A stretch of DNA of 64,000 bases from Favolaschia claudopus (taxonomy: Eukaryota > Basidiomycota > Agaricomycetes > Agaricales > Mycenaceae): contig JAWWNJ010000052.1 of NCBI GenBank assembly GCA_037176885.1, forward strand, positions 992,001 to 1,056,000, written 5' to 3'. The position numbers were made by a program, and so were the translations under genes. Of the stretch, positions 55,269 through 64,000 are shown in pieces; the first letter of the stretch is position 1; each line of letters starts with the position of its first letter. The notes under the pieces were generated by a model. It was not told the DNA's origin, did no database searches, and saw only the letters and a list, made by a program, of their open reading frames with translations.

Positions 55269-56875
55269 ATGGCGTCCCAAATGATCAACCTCCCGTCTCT
55301 CCTGGCTACAGAGAAGCTACAAGTCAATAAAGCCAACTTCCCCACGTTCAAAGTACTCATCGAAGAGCATGCGGCAAGCAAAGGCTTGTCCGGTTATCTT
55401 GACGGCACCATCGAGAAACCCGCCCTCGTTACCACACCTCCTGGGGCAACCCCACAAGAACCCACTCCCATATTCTCCAGGACTCCCTCCCGCGATGAAT
55501 ACTTGTATCGCGACGGTGTCATGAAGTCGCTGGTCGTTACCAATATCATCGACCCAATTGGCCTTGGTGTCAAGCGTGACGGCACAGCGAAGGAGTGCTG
55601 GGATTCTGTCGTGGCTGCATGTGCGAAGAAGAGCGACGCTGCCTTGTCGCTTGCCGAAAGCGAATTCCTGGCCATCAAGTTCACCGGCGCTTCGCGTGAT
55701 AGTCTTGACGAGCTCCTGAGCAACATTCGCAACAAAGCCAATCGTGTTAGGATGATGGGAGGGACTGTGGAAGATAAAGCGATGAAGAACGTACTTATTC
55801 GCTCCCTTCCTGATGATCCGCGTTGGCTTGGTCTTCAAGGCGCCCTTTATTCAGCGGGTGACCTTGACGAGGCTTTCGCGCTAATCAAGACTGTCGCGAT
55901 CAATACCGGGATGCCTGAGCACGATACCGTTGTCACCACATCCACCGCACTCAATACCTCCGCCTCCAAGCGTCGCTGCACCAACCCTGGGTGCAGGGCC
56001 GTCAATAAGACCAGCCATACGATCGAAAATTGCTATTGGCCTGGAGGAGGAAAGGAGGGACAGTTCCCGCCGAACTTCGGGAAGAACCGACACCAGGCGA
56101 GGCAGGCAGGTGCAGGGGAAGAACTTGCTGTCGCGTGTTGTGTTCCCCGACCCCGCGCCACAGGCTGTGGAAGACTGTACTGCCAATATCTTCGAGCGTA
56201 CCCTTGACAGCAACATCACATCTAATGCATTCGTCAGCCAGACCTTCGAAAACTTCGCACCGAATGCAACCGTCACCTTCCTGGACTCCGGCGCCAGCGA
56301 TCACTTCTTCCGCGACCGCACCGACTTCCGAAGCTACGAGGCCGTCGCTGTCCGTACTGGCAAGTCTGCGTTGGCATCAGATGGCGACTTTGCTATTGTC
56401 GGAAAGGGTACCGTCACAAAGGTCTTTCGTGTTGACGGAAAGGAAGTGCACATTACCTTCCTTAATGCCCTCCATGCTCCATCGCTGTCGGCGAATCTTA
56501 TATCTGTCAGTCAGTTTGACAAGGCAGGATATTTCACCACCTTCGGAGCTGGTGAAGCAACAACGCGTGAGGGTGGCGGTGGTGTGGTACTGCTACGAGT
56601 TCGCGGATCAGGCGGGATGTATGTTCTGGAGACACCGAATACGCACGCAAAGATATCGACTGCACAACCTACATTACTTAAAGTCTGGCATCGTCGTATG
56701 GCGCACGCGAGCTCAGCCACAATTGAGGAGGAGAGGAAGGGTCTTGTGTCGGGCTTGCGGATTACAGATCATTCCATGGATGGTAAGGGACGTCAACACT
56801 CCCGCCCATACGATAACGAATCTGATAAAGACGTACCACCTCTCTTCCGCGTCGCGTTTGATCTCTTCCTGCCTT
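55269..56875 (+). pseudogene. gag-pol: Ty1/Copia gag-pol, frameshifted and 3'-truncated
   Basis: The ATG at 55269 begins MASQMINLPSLLATEKLQV. The gag region shows LSGYLDGTIEKP, WDSVVAACAKKSDAALSLAE (abridged) and a knuckle-like C...C...HTIENCYWPGGGKEGQ. A one-base frameshift near 56080 moves the frame; pol continues with FERTLDSNITSNAF, the protease motif FLDSGASDHFF (56277-56310), LNALHAPSLSANLISVSQFD and the pre-integrase motif VWHRRMAHAS. The CxxC part of the HHCC finger is deleted (GRQHSRPYD follows directly), and the sequence ends at RVAFDLFLP where an element I fragment begins. Integrase core, RT and RNase H are missing. Confidence 0.75.
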
Positions 56876-56877
56876 GT

Positions 56878-56945
56878 ATGGGTGATTTGTAAGCGAAAAA
56901 AGGCCGCCGTTACGCGTTACGTTTCAGTCATACAGATTGGTACAG
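56878..56945 (+). mobile_element. fragment of TIR element I
   Basis: The sequence ATGGGTGATTTGTAAGC to GATTGGTACAG matches the right part of the 37600-37721 fragment with a shorter A tract, and is followed by TA that belongs to the MITE-B end. It replaces the 3' part of Copia element 2. Confidence 0.6.
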
Positions 56946-57041
56946 TATCTACAGTATGGGTACTATTCACGTCAGAAACACCAGTTTATAACATGTTACA
57001 GCTAAATCCAAGATTTTGACCGCTTTTACGACAACTGGTGG

Positions 57042-58194
57042 TGTCGGAAAAACCCTATTTTGCTCATAACGGATTGACCCGGATTATGAGTTTATCACGG
57101 CTTTCAAGGGATTACAAGCCGCCCACCGGGGGATTATGATCCGCGTCAAGCCGTGATAATCCGCCCACCAGCTCAGGGCTGGAAAAGCTCTGCGATAACT
57201 TAGCTACCTCGAATAACGTATCAGAAATATTGTTTCTTTGCTTCCGCAACATGAATTGCACGAGTCGTGGCCTCGACCTGAGGGCCGAGGCTGCTCAACG
57301 AAGTGCCGAGATTGCCGGGACCATTTACGACATTTTCACACCGGCCCCACAACTTGCCTCACAAATACGAAGAGCTGCTGCGGAAAGCCTCCCACGCCTC
57401 TTCTCTCCCAACCACCACGACGACCTCGTATTCAGCTCGCTTTCGTCGTTGCTGCCGCCCCCCAGCCACCTCCGACGATCCACGTCATAATGCTTCATGA
57501 CAAGTTCTCGCCCACTGCCAGCATTCTGACTCCTTCGCCCGGTTAACTTGGAGTACCGCGCCGTTGACGTGCGGCATACGACGAAGTTGCCCGCTACCGA
57601 CCGCGGGTTATCCTGGAGTTTCAGTTGTACAAGGAACGAGTTTTCCTGGTGAGCTGTTATGTTCGGCATTCAGTCTTGTCTGAGTTTTCTGAATCAGCTG
57701 TGTTTAGCCGCCGTTCATATCTGTGTTCACCGTGCTGTTTTCTTGTTTCGAATACTGATGACCGCTACTCAGCACTGCGCTGTATCAGATACAAACTCTA
57801 TGGTACGTTTGCGCACAGAGCTCCGCCACGAATGTCAGGTTGGCTGATAGATGACTTGCAGGCAGCCAGGCTTGAGTTGGAACTCACAGATCTGGTGATC
57901 AGGGTGTTTGTAGGGAACTGGCGAGGGGTTGAGTAGCACTCAGTTGTTGTTGTAGTGCATGAATATATGTCTTTTGCCACAATAGTCGAGCTCTATGCAA
58001 CCTAAATGTGCGGTAATGCACAGTAATGGCTTGTATGCACCTAAATCCCTCGTAATCCCAAGCATGGATTATGGCGGCTTGAGCTGGCTTGAGAGGTTTA
58101 CACCTATGCGCTATAATCCCCTTATTTATTATGACCTCATAGCGGCTTATATTACCTTACGAGCCGACACAAGCAGCCTAGGGTTTTTCCGACA
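57042..58194. mobile_element. TIR element K, 1153 bp, in MITE-A2
   Basis: Inverted ends TGTCGGAAAAACCCTA / complement (16 bp) are flanked by GG on both sides (57040-57041, 58195-58196), where MITE-A2 has a single GG (ACTGGTGGACAATCC). GGATTATGA and ATAATCC words crowd both subterminal regions. An open frame at 57251-57490 (ATG at 57251, MNCTSRGLDLRAEAAQRS) is unassigned and may be captured sequence. Confidence 0.75.
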
Positions 58195-58623
58195 GGACAA
58201 TCCGGCATCTGCCGCACTTCCGTATATAGTAAATTCGTGACAATGTCACATATGTCACACGGTGTGACAGTATGCAGGAATGCATATTGAATATTGAATG
58301 CATAGCGCTTGGGGCCCTGGGGGTCCACGGACCCTATGCATAATGAGATGTTCAACTGTATAATGCTTACCCGCCGTGTCTACAAATTGCACAAGTCGTC
58401 CTACTCTCCGCGCTCCCTGCATCTTTCCCTCCCATCATGTATCAAACCAATCCGAACGCTAGAATCGACTCACTCTGCGTCTCGGGATCGCTATGACCTT
58501 TCACACGTCCGATTCCTATGTAAACTCAAACTCCCGTGCTTGGCTTCGTGTAATGACAAAAGTTACGATGGTCGGGAAACTCTCAAGAGCTACCCAATTT
58601 TACGTTGCACGTTCAATATATTA

Positions 58624-58839
58624 GCGAGTTTGCGATGCAGCCATTGGATGGCTAATGGCTACACAAAAGTCGAGATTCCGGCGCATCGACAAAGGCTAAC
58701 CCAGGTCTCAGCATCCAAACTTCATTCCAGGCGGCTCTTCTGTAATTCGACATCAATGTTTGGGCCATCAAAGTTTCCTAATCGGGAAATTGTTAGCCAT
58801 TCAATGGCTCCAATGGGCCATGGCCCATCGCAAACCCTC
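58624..58839 (+). mobile_element. MITE-E (copy 4), 216 bp, uninterrupted
   Basis: Ends GCGAGTTTGCGATGCAGCC / CATCGCAAACCCTC with TA flanks (58622-58623, 58840-58841). It is the empty reference for the CACTA-like insertion in copy 1. The 260 bp to its left hold no supported feature. Confidence 0.85.
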
Positions 58840-59030
58840 TATTCAGACCATCACGAGCGTCTACAACTTCACAGATCGTCGACAATCCTTCGCACTAACG
58901 CACCAGTTCGAAATACTCCATACTCTCGTATGCATCGTATTCCCCAACACCGGCTACCATCAAATTGGAATCCTGGTGAATTGTTCTTGGCTGCTTTTGA
59001 GCCAAGGATCACCTATTGAATGACTTAGCC

Positions 59031-60115
59031 TGAAAAAAACTTTCATACCAAATTTTGGAAGTCAGCTCTGAGTGTTGTATACGGCGAATATATGCTAGAT
59101 ATATAGCTCTACAGTCTTATTCTAGCACTTTAGTACCTCAGGGGCCAACTCCGGCCACCATTGTCATCGTCAGCTCAGTTTGGCTGCGCTCGGGCCTCTC
59201 GGCAAGCTCGGCTGTCAGTGTATGCCATTGTTGGGTCTAGGAAGACAGGTTGCTGACATTCAGAAATATCAATTTTCAAGAGTTGAGGTACATGAATACA
59301 GGGAAATGTGCAAAAAAACAACAGTTTCTCGCTTCGAATGCTTATGTTGAGTCCGAAAATCGGAAGACCAAACCCACGCCGCGAACTGTGACAGTCACAG
59401 TGTCACATTCGCGAACGCGGATTCCCATTCCTTCCCCAGGCCCAACTTTCTCGCTGGTGCTACTCTTCCGCCGGTGCTCATCTGTTTTTAGTATACAAAT
59501 ATTATTCTCCCTCCCTTTTCCCGCTGCTTCCGGCCAGTCAACGCAAAAATTGCCATCCCCACCGACAATTGCGGCGCACCACTGCGTGGAGCTGCCGCGC
59601 GGCGTGAATCGGAATTTTCTTGTTGACTGGCCGGAAGCAGCTCCAAAAGCTCGGAGTATTTGCTGCTGTAGATCGTGTTGAATATGATTTCCTTGCCTTT
59701 TTTGCGAGAAGTGTTGTGTTTCGGGCGCCGGCCCGGACGGCCGGGGTTTTCCACCCCGGACCCCGACCGCTGCGCGGCGCTTTCCGCTCGCCGCGGAGGC
59801 CCACTGCGTGGAGCTTGCGCTCGCCGCGAGGCTTGACTCATTTACAGTTGTTCGGTGACAAAAAGAAACGGTGAGAGCAAAAATCGAACTTGCGACCACC
59901 GTCAAAACAGAATTCTTCCACATAGAACAAGGAACAGACATGAAGTAAAGATTTGATAGCTATATGCTATGGCCAGGGCCGCGTCACGCTTGTCACTGTG
60001 ACAGTTCGCGGCGTGAGTTCAAATTTCCGAAAATCGGGGGGGGGTGTCGCCCGAAGTCGCTGAAAAAAAAACTTCGCCCCCCGGTACGGATTTCGCAGAT
60101 CGGTATCCCCTTGGC
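59031..60115 (+). repeat. dispersed repeat H (copy 2), interrupted
   Basis: Arms 59031-59363 and 60027-60115 align with 10481-10968 (AAAAAACTTTCAT to GGATCGGTATCCCC-like end). The middle is a MULE-like insertion. Confidence 0.6.
59364..60026. mobile_element. MULE-like TIR element, 663 bp
   Basis: The subterminal inverted repeat CACGCCGCGAACTGT plus CACAGTG lies close to both ends. The flanks carry the direct repeat CCGAAAATCGG (59353-59363, 60027-60037), an 11-bp duplication in the 8-11 bp range of Mutator-like elements. Inside, CTGCTTCCGGCCAGTCAAC (59521-59540) is repeated inverted at 59624-59642. No transposase. Confidence 0.55.
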
Positions 60116-60220
60116 TCCGATTATCCTCACTGTGCATGCTTACAACGCAGAATTTTAATTCCTTGATGTCGAATCATTCTTGAAAAACGCAACACAGACG
60201 CGTCCGTAAAGCACTTCAAA

Positions 60221-60540
60221 TGCTGTCTAAAATATTTCCCCCATTACACGTTGATACAATCCGCGCCGCCCTCCACTCCGAAAGCAAGGTTTCAACGCCT
60301 GTGTATGCCTTTGTTGACAGAAGCCCACCAGAGGAAGCAAAAAGCATGGGCGGAAGTGCATTATTATTGGACGGAGAAGGATTGGCGGGCCGTCATATTT
60401 TCAGATCGGTCTAAATTCGGTCGGATGGGCGAAAATGGTGCTGGAGGGAGCTGGAGCAGACCAGCGACCCTCGCTATGCCAGAAAGAACATCCCACAGGG
60501 CGGCGGGAGTATGATGGTTTGAGGATGTATCAATCCAAAT
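60221..60540 (+). pseudogene. Tc1/mariner transposase fragment
   Basis: One frame gives PLLTEAHQRKQKAWAEVHYY (abridged), WTEKDWRAVIFSDRSKFGRM, the first-Asp region of a Tc1-like DDE domain (SDES is usual, here SDRS). A frame change near 60455 is followed by DPRYARKNIPQGGGSMMV, a stop (TGA where TGG for Trp is expected) and GC. The upstream HTH part and everything after this block are missing or unreadable. Confidence 0.7.
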
Positions 60541-61989
60541 AAAATAACGAAAGCAAAGTACGTAGGCTGAATCTCGTCACTCTGCTGCCCCTTCTTCTAC
60601 AAATGGACGCACTCCAGCCAGTCCCTCTGCTCTGTAACCCAAAAAGTCACCCCGTCGCAGTAGTGGTGGTGCTCAAGCGTATGCCGATCTCAACACAACC
60701 GCCACCACGTTCGATGAACACTTCAGTCGCCTCATAACTTACACTAAGTACTATGGACAAAAAAAATTGCCCGATCGATATTCGGTGCCGTTCTCGACAA
60801 TGATACATACAGTTGCGGCAAGATCAAATGTCCCTACCGTAAAAGGAAATTCACATCAATCTCGACGCTTTGCCCACCCACATGTACATATACTGAAGCG
60901 GATTCGTGTTAGTCTCTCGTAGACAGACGCTCTAGTATCTTGTGTCTCGTATGATAGCAGACAGAACTTCATATCAAGCCGCAATTTTGACCAAAATTCT
61001 TTGAAACTTGAGATCCAGAAGGAACGATATTGACCAAAAACCGAACAGACATTTTTTCAGGAGTAACAAAGGGCGTAGGTTTTTGCGTCAAAGATTTGTT
61101 TGTACTCGTAATATCAATGGTCACATTTGATCCTACAGTACCCCGCACCAGGTGTATGAAGTTCGACAAGTGCCAGATAGGTAAGTATCATCTATAGAAG
61201 GCCCATTCACATCATCCTAACACAATCATCAGATCGAAATCAAAATACCTCTGCCCGGATATCTTCCGACTGATTCAAACTCGCGCTCTCAAAACCCATG
61301 GATGGCAGAGGAGCTGGGTAGCAGTGTATCTGTTAGTTTCACTCTTGCAAAGCAGATATGTGACGAGGTCTTTGGCTGGCAAGTATCAATGTCGCCATCC
61401 CTTCTGCCACCAGGTTCCTTGACATACCGGATTCCGTGATGTCATCCCACCATGTGCTTGACAAATCACACCCTCGTTTGTAGTCTGTATTTTGCCACGG
61501 GGGTGATGCACAGAGGTGGGCATAATGCCGTAATGTACGGATTGGGACATAGTTCCCACCCGCCATTTGCCACATAGAACCACTGTGCCGCGGTGTTTTG
61601 CTTGACTTTACACAGAAGTCCCTCAGAATAGCATAGCTGAGTATGTTTGCAAAGTGTGAATAAGTTATTTGAATCATAGGAACGAGAAATTGGTGATACA
61701 GCGGGTGGCCGGCGGCCAACCCGCCCAAATCTGATCTCCTTCAATTCTAAACCTTTTTCTTCCATTCAAGTTGGGAGTATTGTCAGATCTGAGTTTAAGA
61801 ACACTCCAGAAAATAAAGTAACCAAAAGCGCGTCGTAAGATACGCGACGACGCGATTGATTCAAATTGATTCAAATCATTACGGCATTATCCTCACATCC
61901 AATCACGGATGTCAGCAACTTGACAGACTACATACACCGCAGGTACGAGGACCATTGTATGTAGCGTCTGTTTACAAGAGACTACCTCG
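60541..61989. other. region without confident gene
   Basis: A minus-strand frame at 60969-61169 (FIHLVRGTVGSNVTIDITST) has coding-like composition but no recognised motif. A GTAAGT...TCATCAG pair at about 61181-61233 on the plus strand could be an intron of an unknown gene. Frames at 61339-61765 are unassigned. Confidence 0.25.
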
Positions 61990-62935
61990 TTTGATGCTCG
62001 CTTCGAGAGACACGCGATCATCGCCCTGAAATGGCTGGAACCTGATAACATAATGTAGAGGACGCATCCAAGTGCCCACATATCTGCTGCTCGGCCGTAG
62101 AACTTACCCACCAGCTTTTCTGGTGCAGAGTAGGTCTCCGTTCCCTGGAACTTGGTTGTTTTCCTATGCCAGAGGACACAACTTGCTCCAAAGTCGGCGA
62201 TTTTAACAATTCCCACTCCTCCTCCTCCAATCCCCGGAAGAAATAGTCCCTCTGAAGGATTGCGTGTGTAAGATGCAGACTGATCATCGCAATTGTCGTA
62301 ATATGGAATCCTACGGAACAGCAGGTTTTCAGTCTTTATATCTCCGTGCATGATGCCCAAGGTGTCGTGAAGGTACATGACGCCACCTGCAACTTGCAGC
62401 ATTATATGGCGACAAAGCTCTTCACTGAAGAAACCCAAGCGGACAACTTGAAAAAACAATTCCCCGCCATCCATGACTTGAATGTTTTCAGATTCTGCAC
62501 TCTGCACAGCAATGAACGCACATTCCAGTACCAAGCAGAACTCTCTAAAACTCTCTATGCTGGCGATCTGTTCTATTACAGACGGATGCCGCAATCGGTT
62601 CATAACTTCGATCTCTGTGCAATGTTGAAATTGCCACTCTATTTTATATGCGACTGAATTTTCTTTCCTTTGAGAACAGCCTGTCGCTTCATATCTACTC
62701 AGGACATTGACGTGTTCTGGCATACTAACACTCACATTGCTTCCCGAAAAATCCTTGGTCTTGCGTATTCGTTTGACTATGAATCTTTCATGAGCGCCAT
62801 TCTTGAAAGATAATTGGGAAGGATGATAAGTACCTGCGACTTGTTCCACAGCATACTCGGCGATGTGTACGGTTGAGAAGGCCCCACTGGCTACAGGTCT
62901 CAGCCAGGACGGCCAGGCGGTAGGTGGGAGCTAAA
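61990..62935 (-). pseudogene. RCK/Srk-type (CaMK-related) Ser/Thr protein kinase pseudogene
   Basis: The minus strand carries a Gly-loop-like ASGAFSTVHIAEYA (near 62900), IVKRIRK (ATP-binding Lys), EIEVMNRLRHP, MDGGELFFQVVRLGFFSEEL, MHGDIKTENLLF, LPGIGGGGVGIVKIADFGAS, GTETYSAPEKL and DMWALGCVLYIML. The insert with GxGGGG before DFG is characteristic of fungal MAPK-activated RCK2/Srk1 kinases. Introns: 62681-62735 (GTGAGT...ACAG), 62615-62667 (donor GAAAGA instead of GT), 62477-62521 (GTGCGT...CAAG). The catalytic HRD is HGD, a frameshift follows LYIML near 62020, and the C-terminal lobe is missing. It is non-functional as a kinase. Confidence 0.7.
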
Positions 62936-63646
62936 CTAACCTGCCTATCCGTTTTCCAATGGTCAGTCGAGGCATGAAGATTTTATATCTGGGTTAATAA
63001 TGAATGAGGTCCACCAGGGATCTGAATGCCATTGAAAAAACGGCCCCATGTGTTTATATGATGCGGATTCGGTTGGGGATACCGGGGACCGATTTAAATG
63101 TAGAAAAACTGTTGAAGACTAATGTTCGATTACAACGATCAAAACCGATCATGTTTGCAAGTACCGCACACACCGAGCAACGTGACAGAGTCACAAGTTC
63201 GATGAGGGCCCTGAACAAAGAGATCATCGACGAAGGTCAAGATGAGGTGACCATTTTGCTACGATAAGTGCATGCGCGCTTTAACGCGTTTTGATGGCAC
63301 CGAGCGTCAGTTGTTTATATCTCCAACTCCGCACGCTGACAGACCTCTCTGCAAATGATGTTCAACCGTTATCGTTTCTGTCCAATCCAATCCATGCTAC
63401 AATACAACAACATATGCTCCATCGTCGACTGCGACGCGGCAGTCGCTCCCAAGTTCATAACATATTCGCGACCGACGACGAGGAGGGCAAAGAGTGATAG
63501 TCATCCAATGTCATGGGAGAGGATAGGTCGCAAGACTTTCCAAATGGCGGGTCGAAATGGCTTTTTGTGTAGTGAAATTGGCATCGTGCAAGAAGTTGAA
63601 AGCCAGATATCGATTTCCGTTACGCGTCCACAGGACGCTGTGAATA
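62936..63646. other. region without confident gene
   Basis: An open frame at 63004-63267 and shorter ones beyond are unassigned. Confidence 0.25.
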
Positions 63647-63831
63647 GGGGCGCTCAATTCTCAGCTCGTCAGCTCGTCTCGTACAGAAAATAATTAATTT
63701 GCTGATGGATTGATCAAAATATGACGAGGAGTGGAGCGAGAGGCGGAGTGGGATCACCGTCTCATCAGCTCATCAGGGAATTAATTATTTTCTGGATGAG
63801 ACGAGCTGACGAGCTGAGAATTGAGCGCCCC
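63647..63831. mobile_element. palindromic MITE BB, 185 bp
   Basis: Near-perfect inverted arms of about 57 bp start GGGGCGCTCAATTCTCAGCT and are flanked by TA (63645-63646, 63832-63833). The remaining 170 bp to the window end show nothing recognisable. Confidence 0.85.
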
Positions 63832-64000
63832 TAATGTGCATCAATCAATCAATATTCCACTATTCTCACTGCGGGCCGTTTATCGGCCCATGTCGGAGTC
63901 TAGTAGTACATTGACTCTATCACTAATTGCATGGGGTTATCTCCTTGGAAAGAAAGGGCATCGATCGGCTGTGGGCGTGTCGGGGAAGGCCCCCGGTCAC

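Larger units (their letters stand above)
54564..56954 (+). mobile_element. MITE-B (copy 3), split by Copia element 2
   Basis: The left part (54564-54848) starts CTGTAAATACTTGTACC after TA (54562-54563) and stops at GAAGGCGG; only the terminal TCTACAG (56948-56954) remains on the right, followed by TA. The TA pair lies in MITE-A2 sequence that has a single TA in other copies (CGCATATGGG near 35865). Confidence 0.75.
54349..58358 (-). mobile_element. MITE-A2 (copy 2) expanded to 4 kb by nested insertions
   Basis: Three arms, 54349-54561, 56957-57041 and 58195-58358, join to a normal MITE-A2 of about 450 bp in inverted orientation relative to 35636-36074. The right end is followed by TA (58359-58360); the left terminal 11 bp are missing or diverged. 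Between the arms lie MITE-B (holding Copia element 2 and an element I fragment) and element K. Confidence 0.8.

Noticed and set aside
56030..57019. 329-codon plus-strand open frame over Copia 2
   Set aside because: Shadow frame of the protease/pre-integrase region that runs into MITE sequence; the Copia motifs are in the other frame.

Overview
The window looks like repeat-saturated nuclear DNA of a filamentous basidiomycete, most likely an agaricomycete. The evidence is short (about 45-60 nt) GT-AG introns in the gene remnants, Ty3/Gypsy and Ty1/Copia retrotransposons, a pogo/Tigger-type and a PIF/Harbinger-type transposase, a DUF6818-like gene of the kind common in Agaricomycetes, and fungal-type calcineurin A and RCK/Srk-like kinase exons. 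The genus cannot be fixed from the sequence. I see no complete, clearly functional host gene; every recognisable coding region is truncated, frameshifted or interrupted.

Layout. 1-3180: 5' half of a decayed Gypsy element (LTR end, gag with zinc knuckle, protease, start of RT). 3485-5200: a palindromic TA-flanked element (MITE-A) carrying three later insertions (MITE-B, a Helitron-like element, MITE-D). 7.2-10.4 kb: a possible small spliced gene and a broken Harbinger transposase split by a second MITE-B. 10.4-13.2 kb: dispersed repeats, MITE-C, and a 1.7-kb unit between 60-bp inverted repeats. 13.7-15.6 kb: DUF6818-like gene split by MITE-X. 16.4-19.0 kb: MITE-C with a nested MITE-A, a hAT end, and a pogo-like transposase gene with both main halves present. 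19.8-20.9 kb: decayed transposase-like gene. 21-36 kb: almost entirely non-autonomous DNA transposons, including a CACTA-like element inside a small MITE, a complete hAT MITE with 8-bp target duplication, and a 3.4-kb TIR element holding three further insertions. 38.1-41.25 kb: Copia element 1, its gag split by an 839-bp TIR element, fused to a 5'-truncated calcineurin A pseudogene (41.25-42.7 kb). 43-53 kb: MITEs, a lone C2H2 finger, a LINE-like zinc-knuckle piece and a RecQ-like helicase fragment. 54.35-58.36 kb: a four-level nest (MITE-A2 > MITE-B > Copia element 2 and another fragment; plus element K). 59-60.5 kb: dispersed repeat with a MULE-like insertion, and a Tc1/mariner remnant. 62-63 kb: kinase pseudogene.

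How the parts relate. The genes do not form a pathway; the window is a stratified record of transposition. Homologous copies without the insertion serve as empty sites and let insertion points and target duplications be read directly (TA for most MITEs, CAT for the CACTA-like unit, 8 bp for hAT, 7 bp for the gag-splitting element, A|T with no duplication for the Helitron-like family). The pogo-like transposase is a plausible source of mobility for the CAGT-ended, TA-flanked MITE-A family. The most unusual signal is in the two Copia leaders: each has a segment present twice in tandem, the first copy containing a GT...AG insert with intron features and the second copy lacking exactly that insert, directly before an initiator-tRNA primer site.
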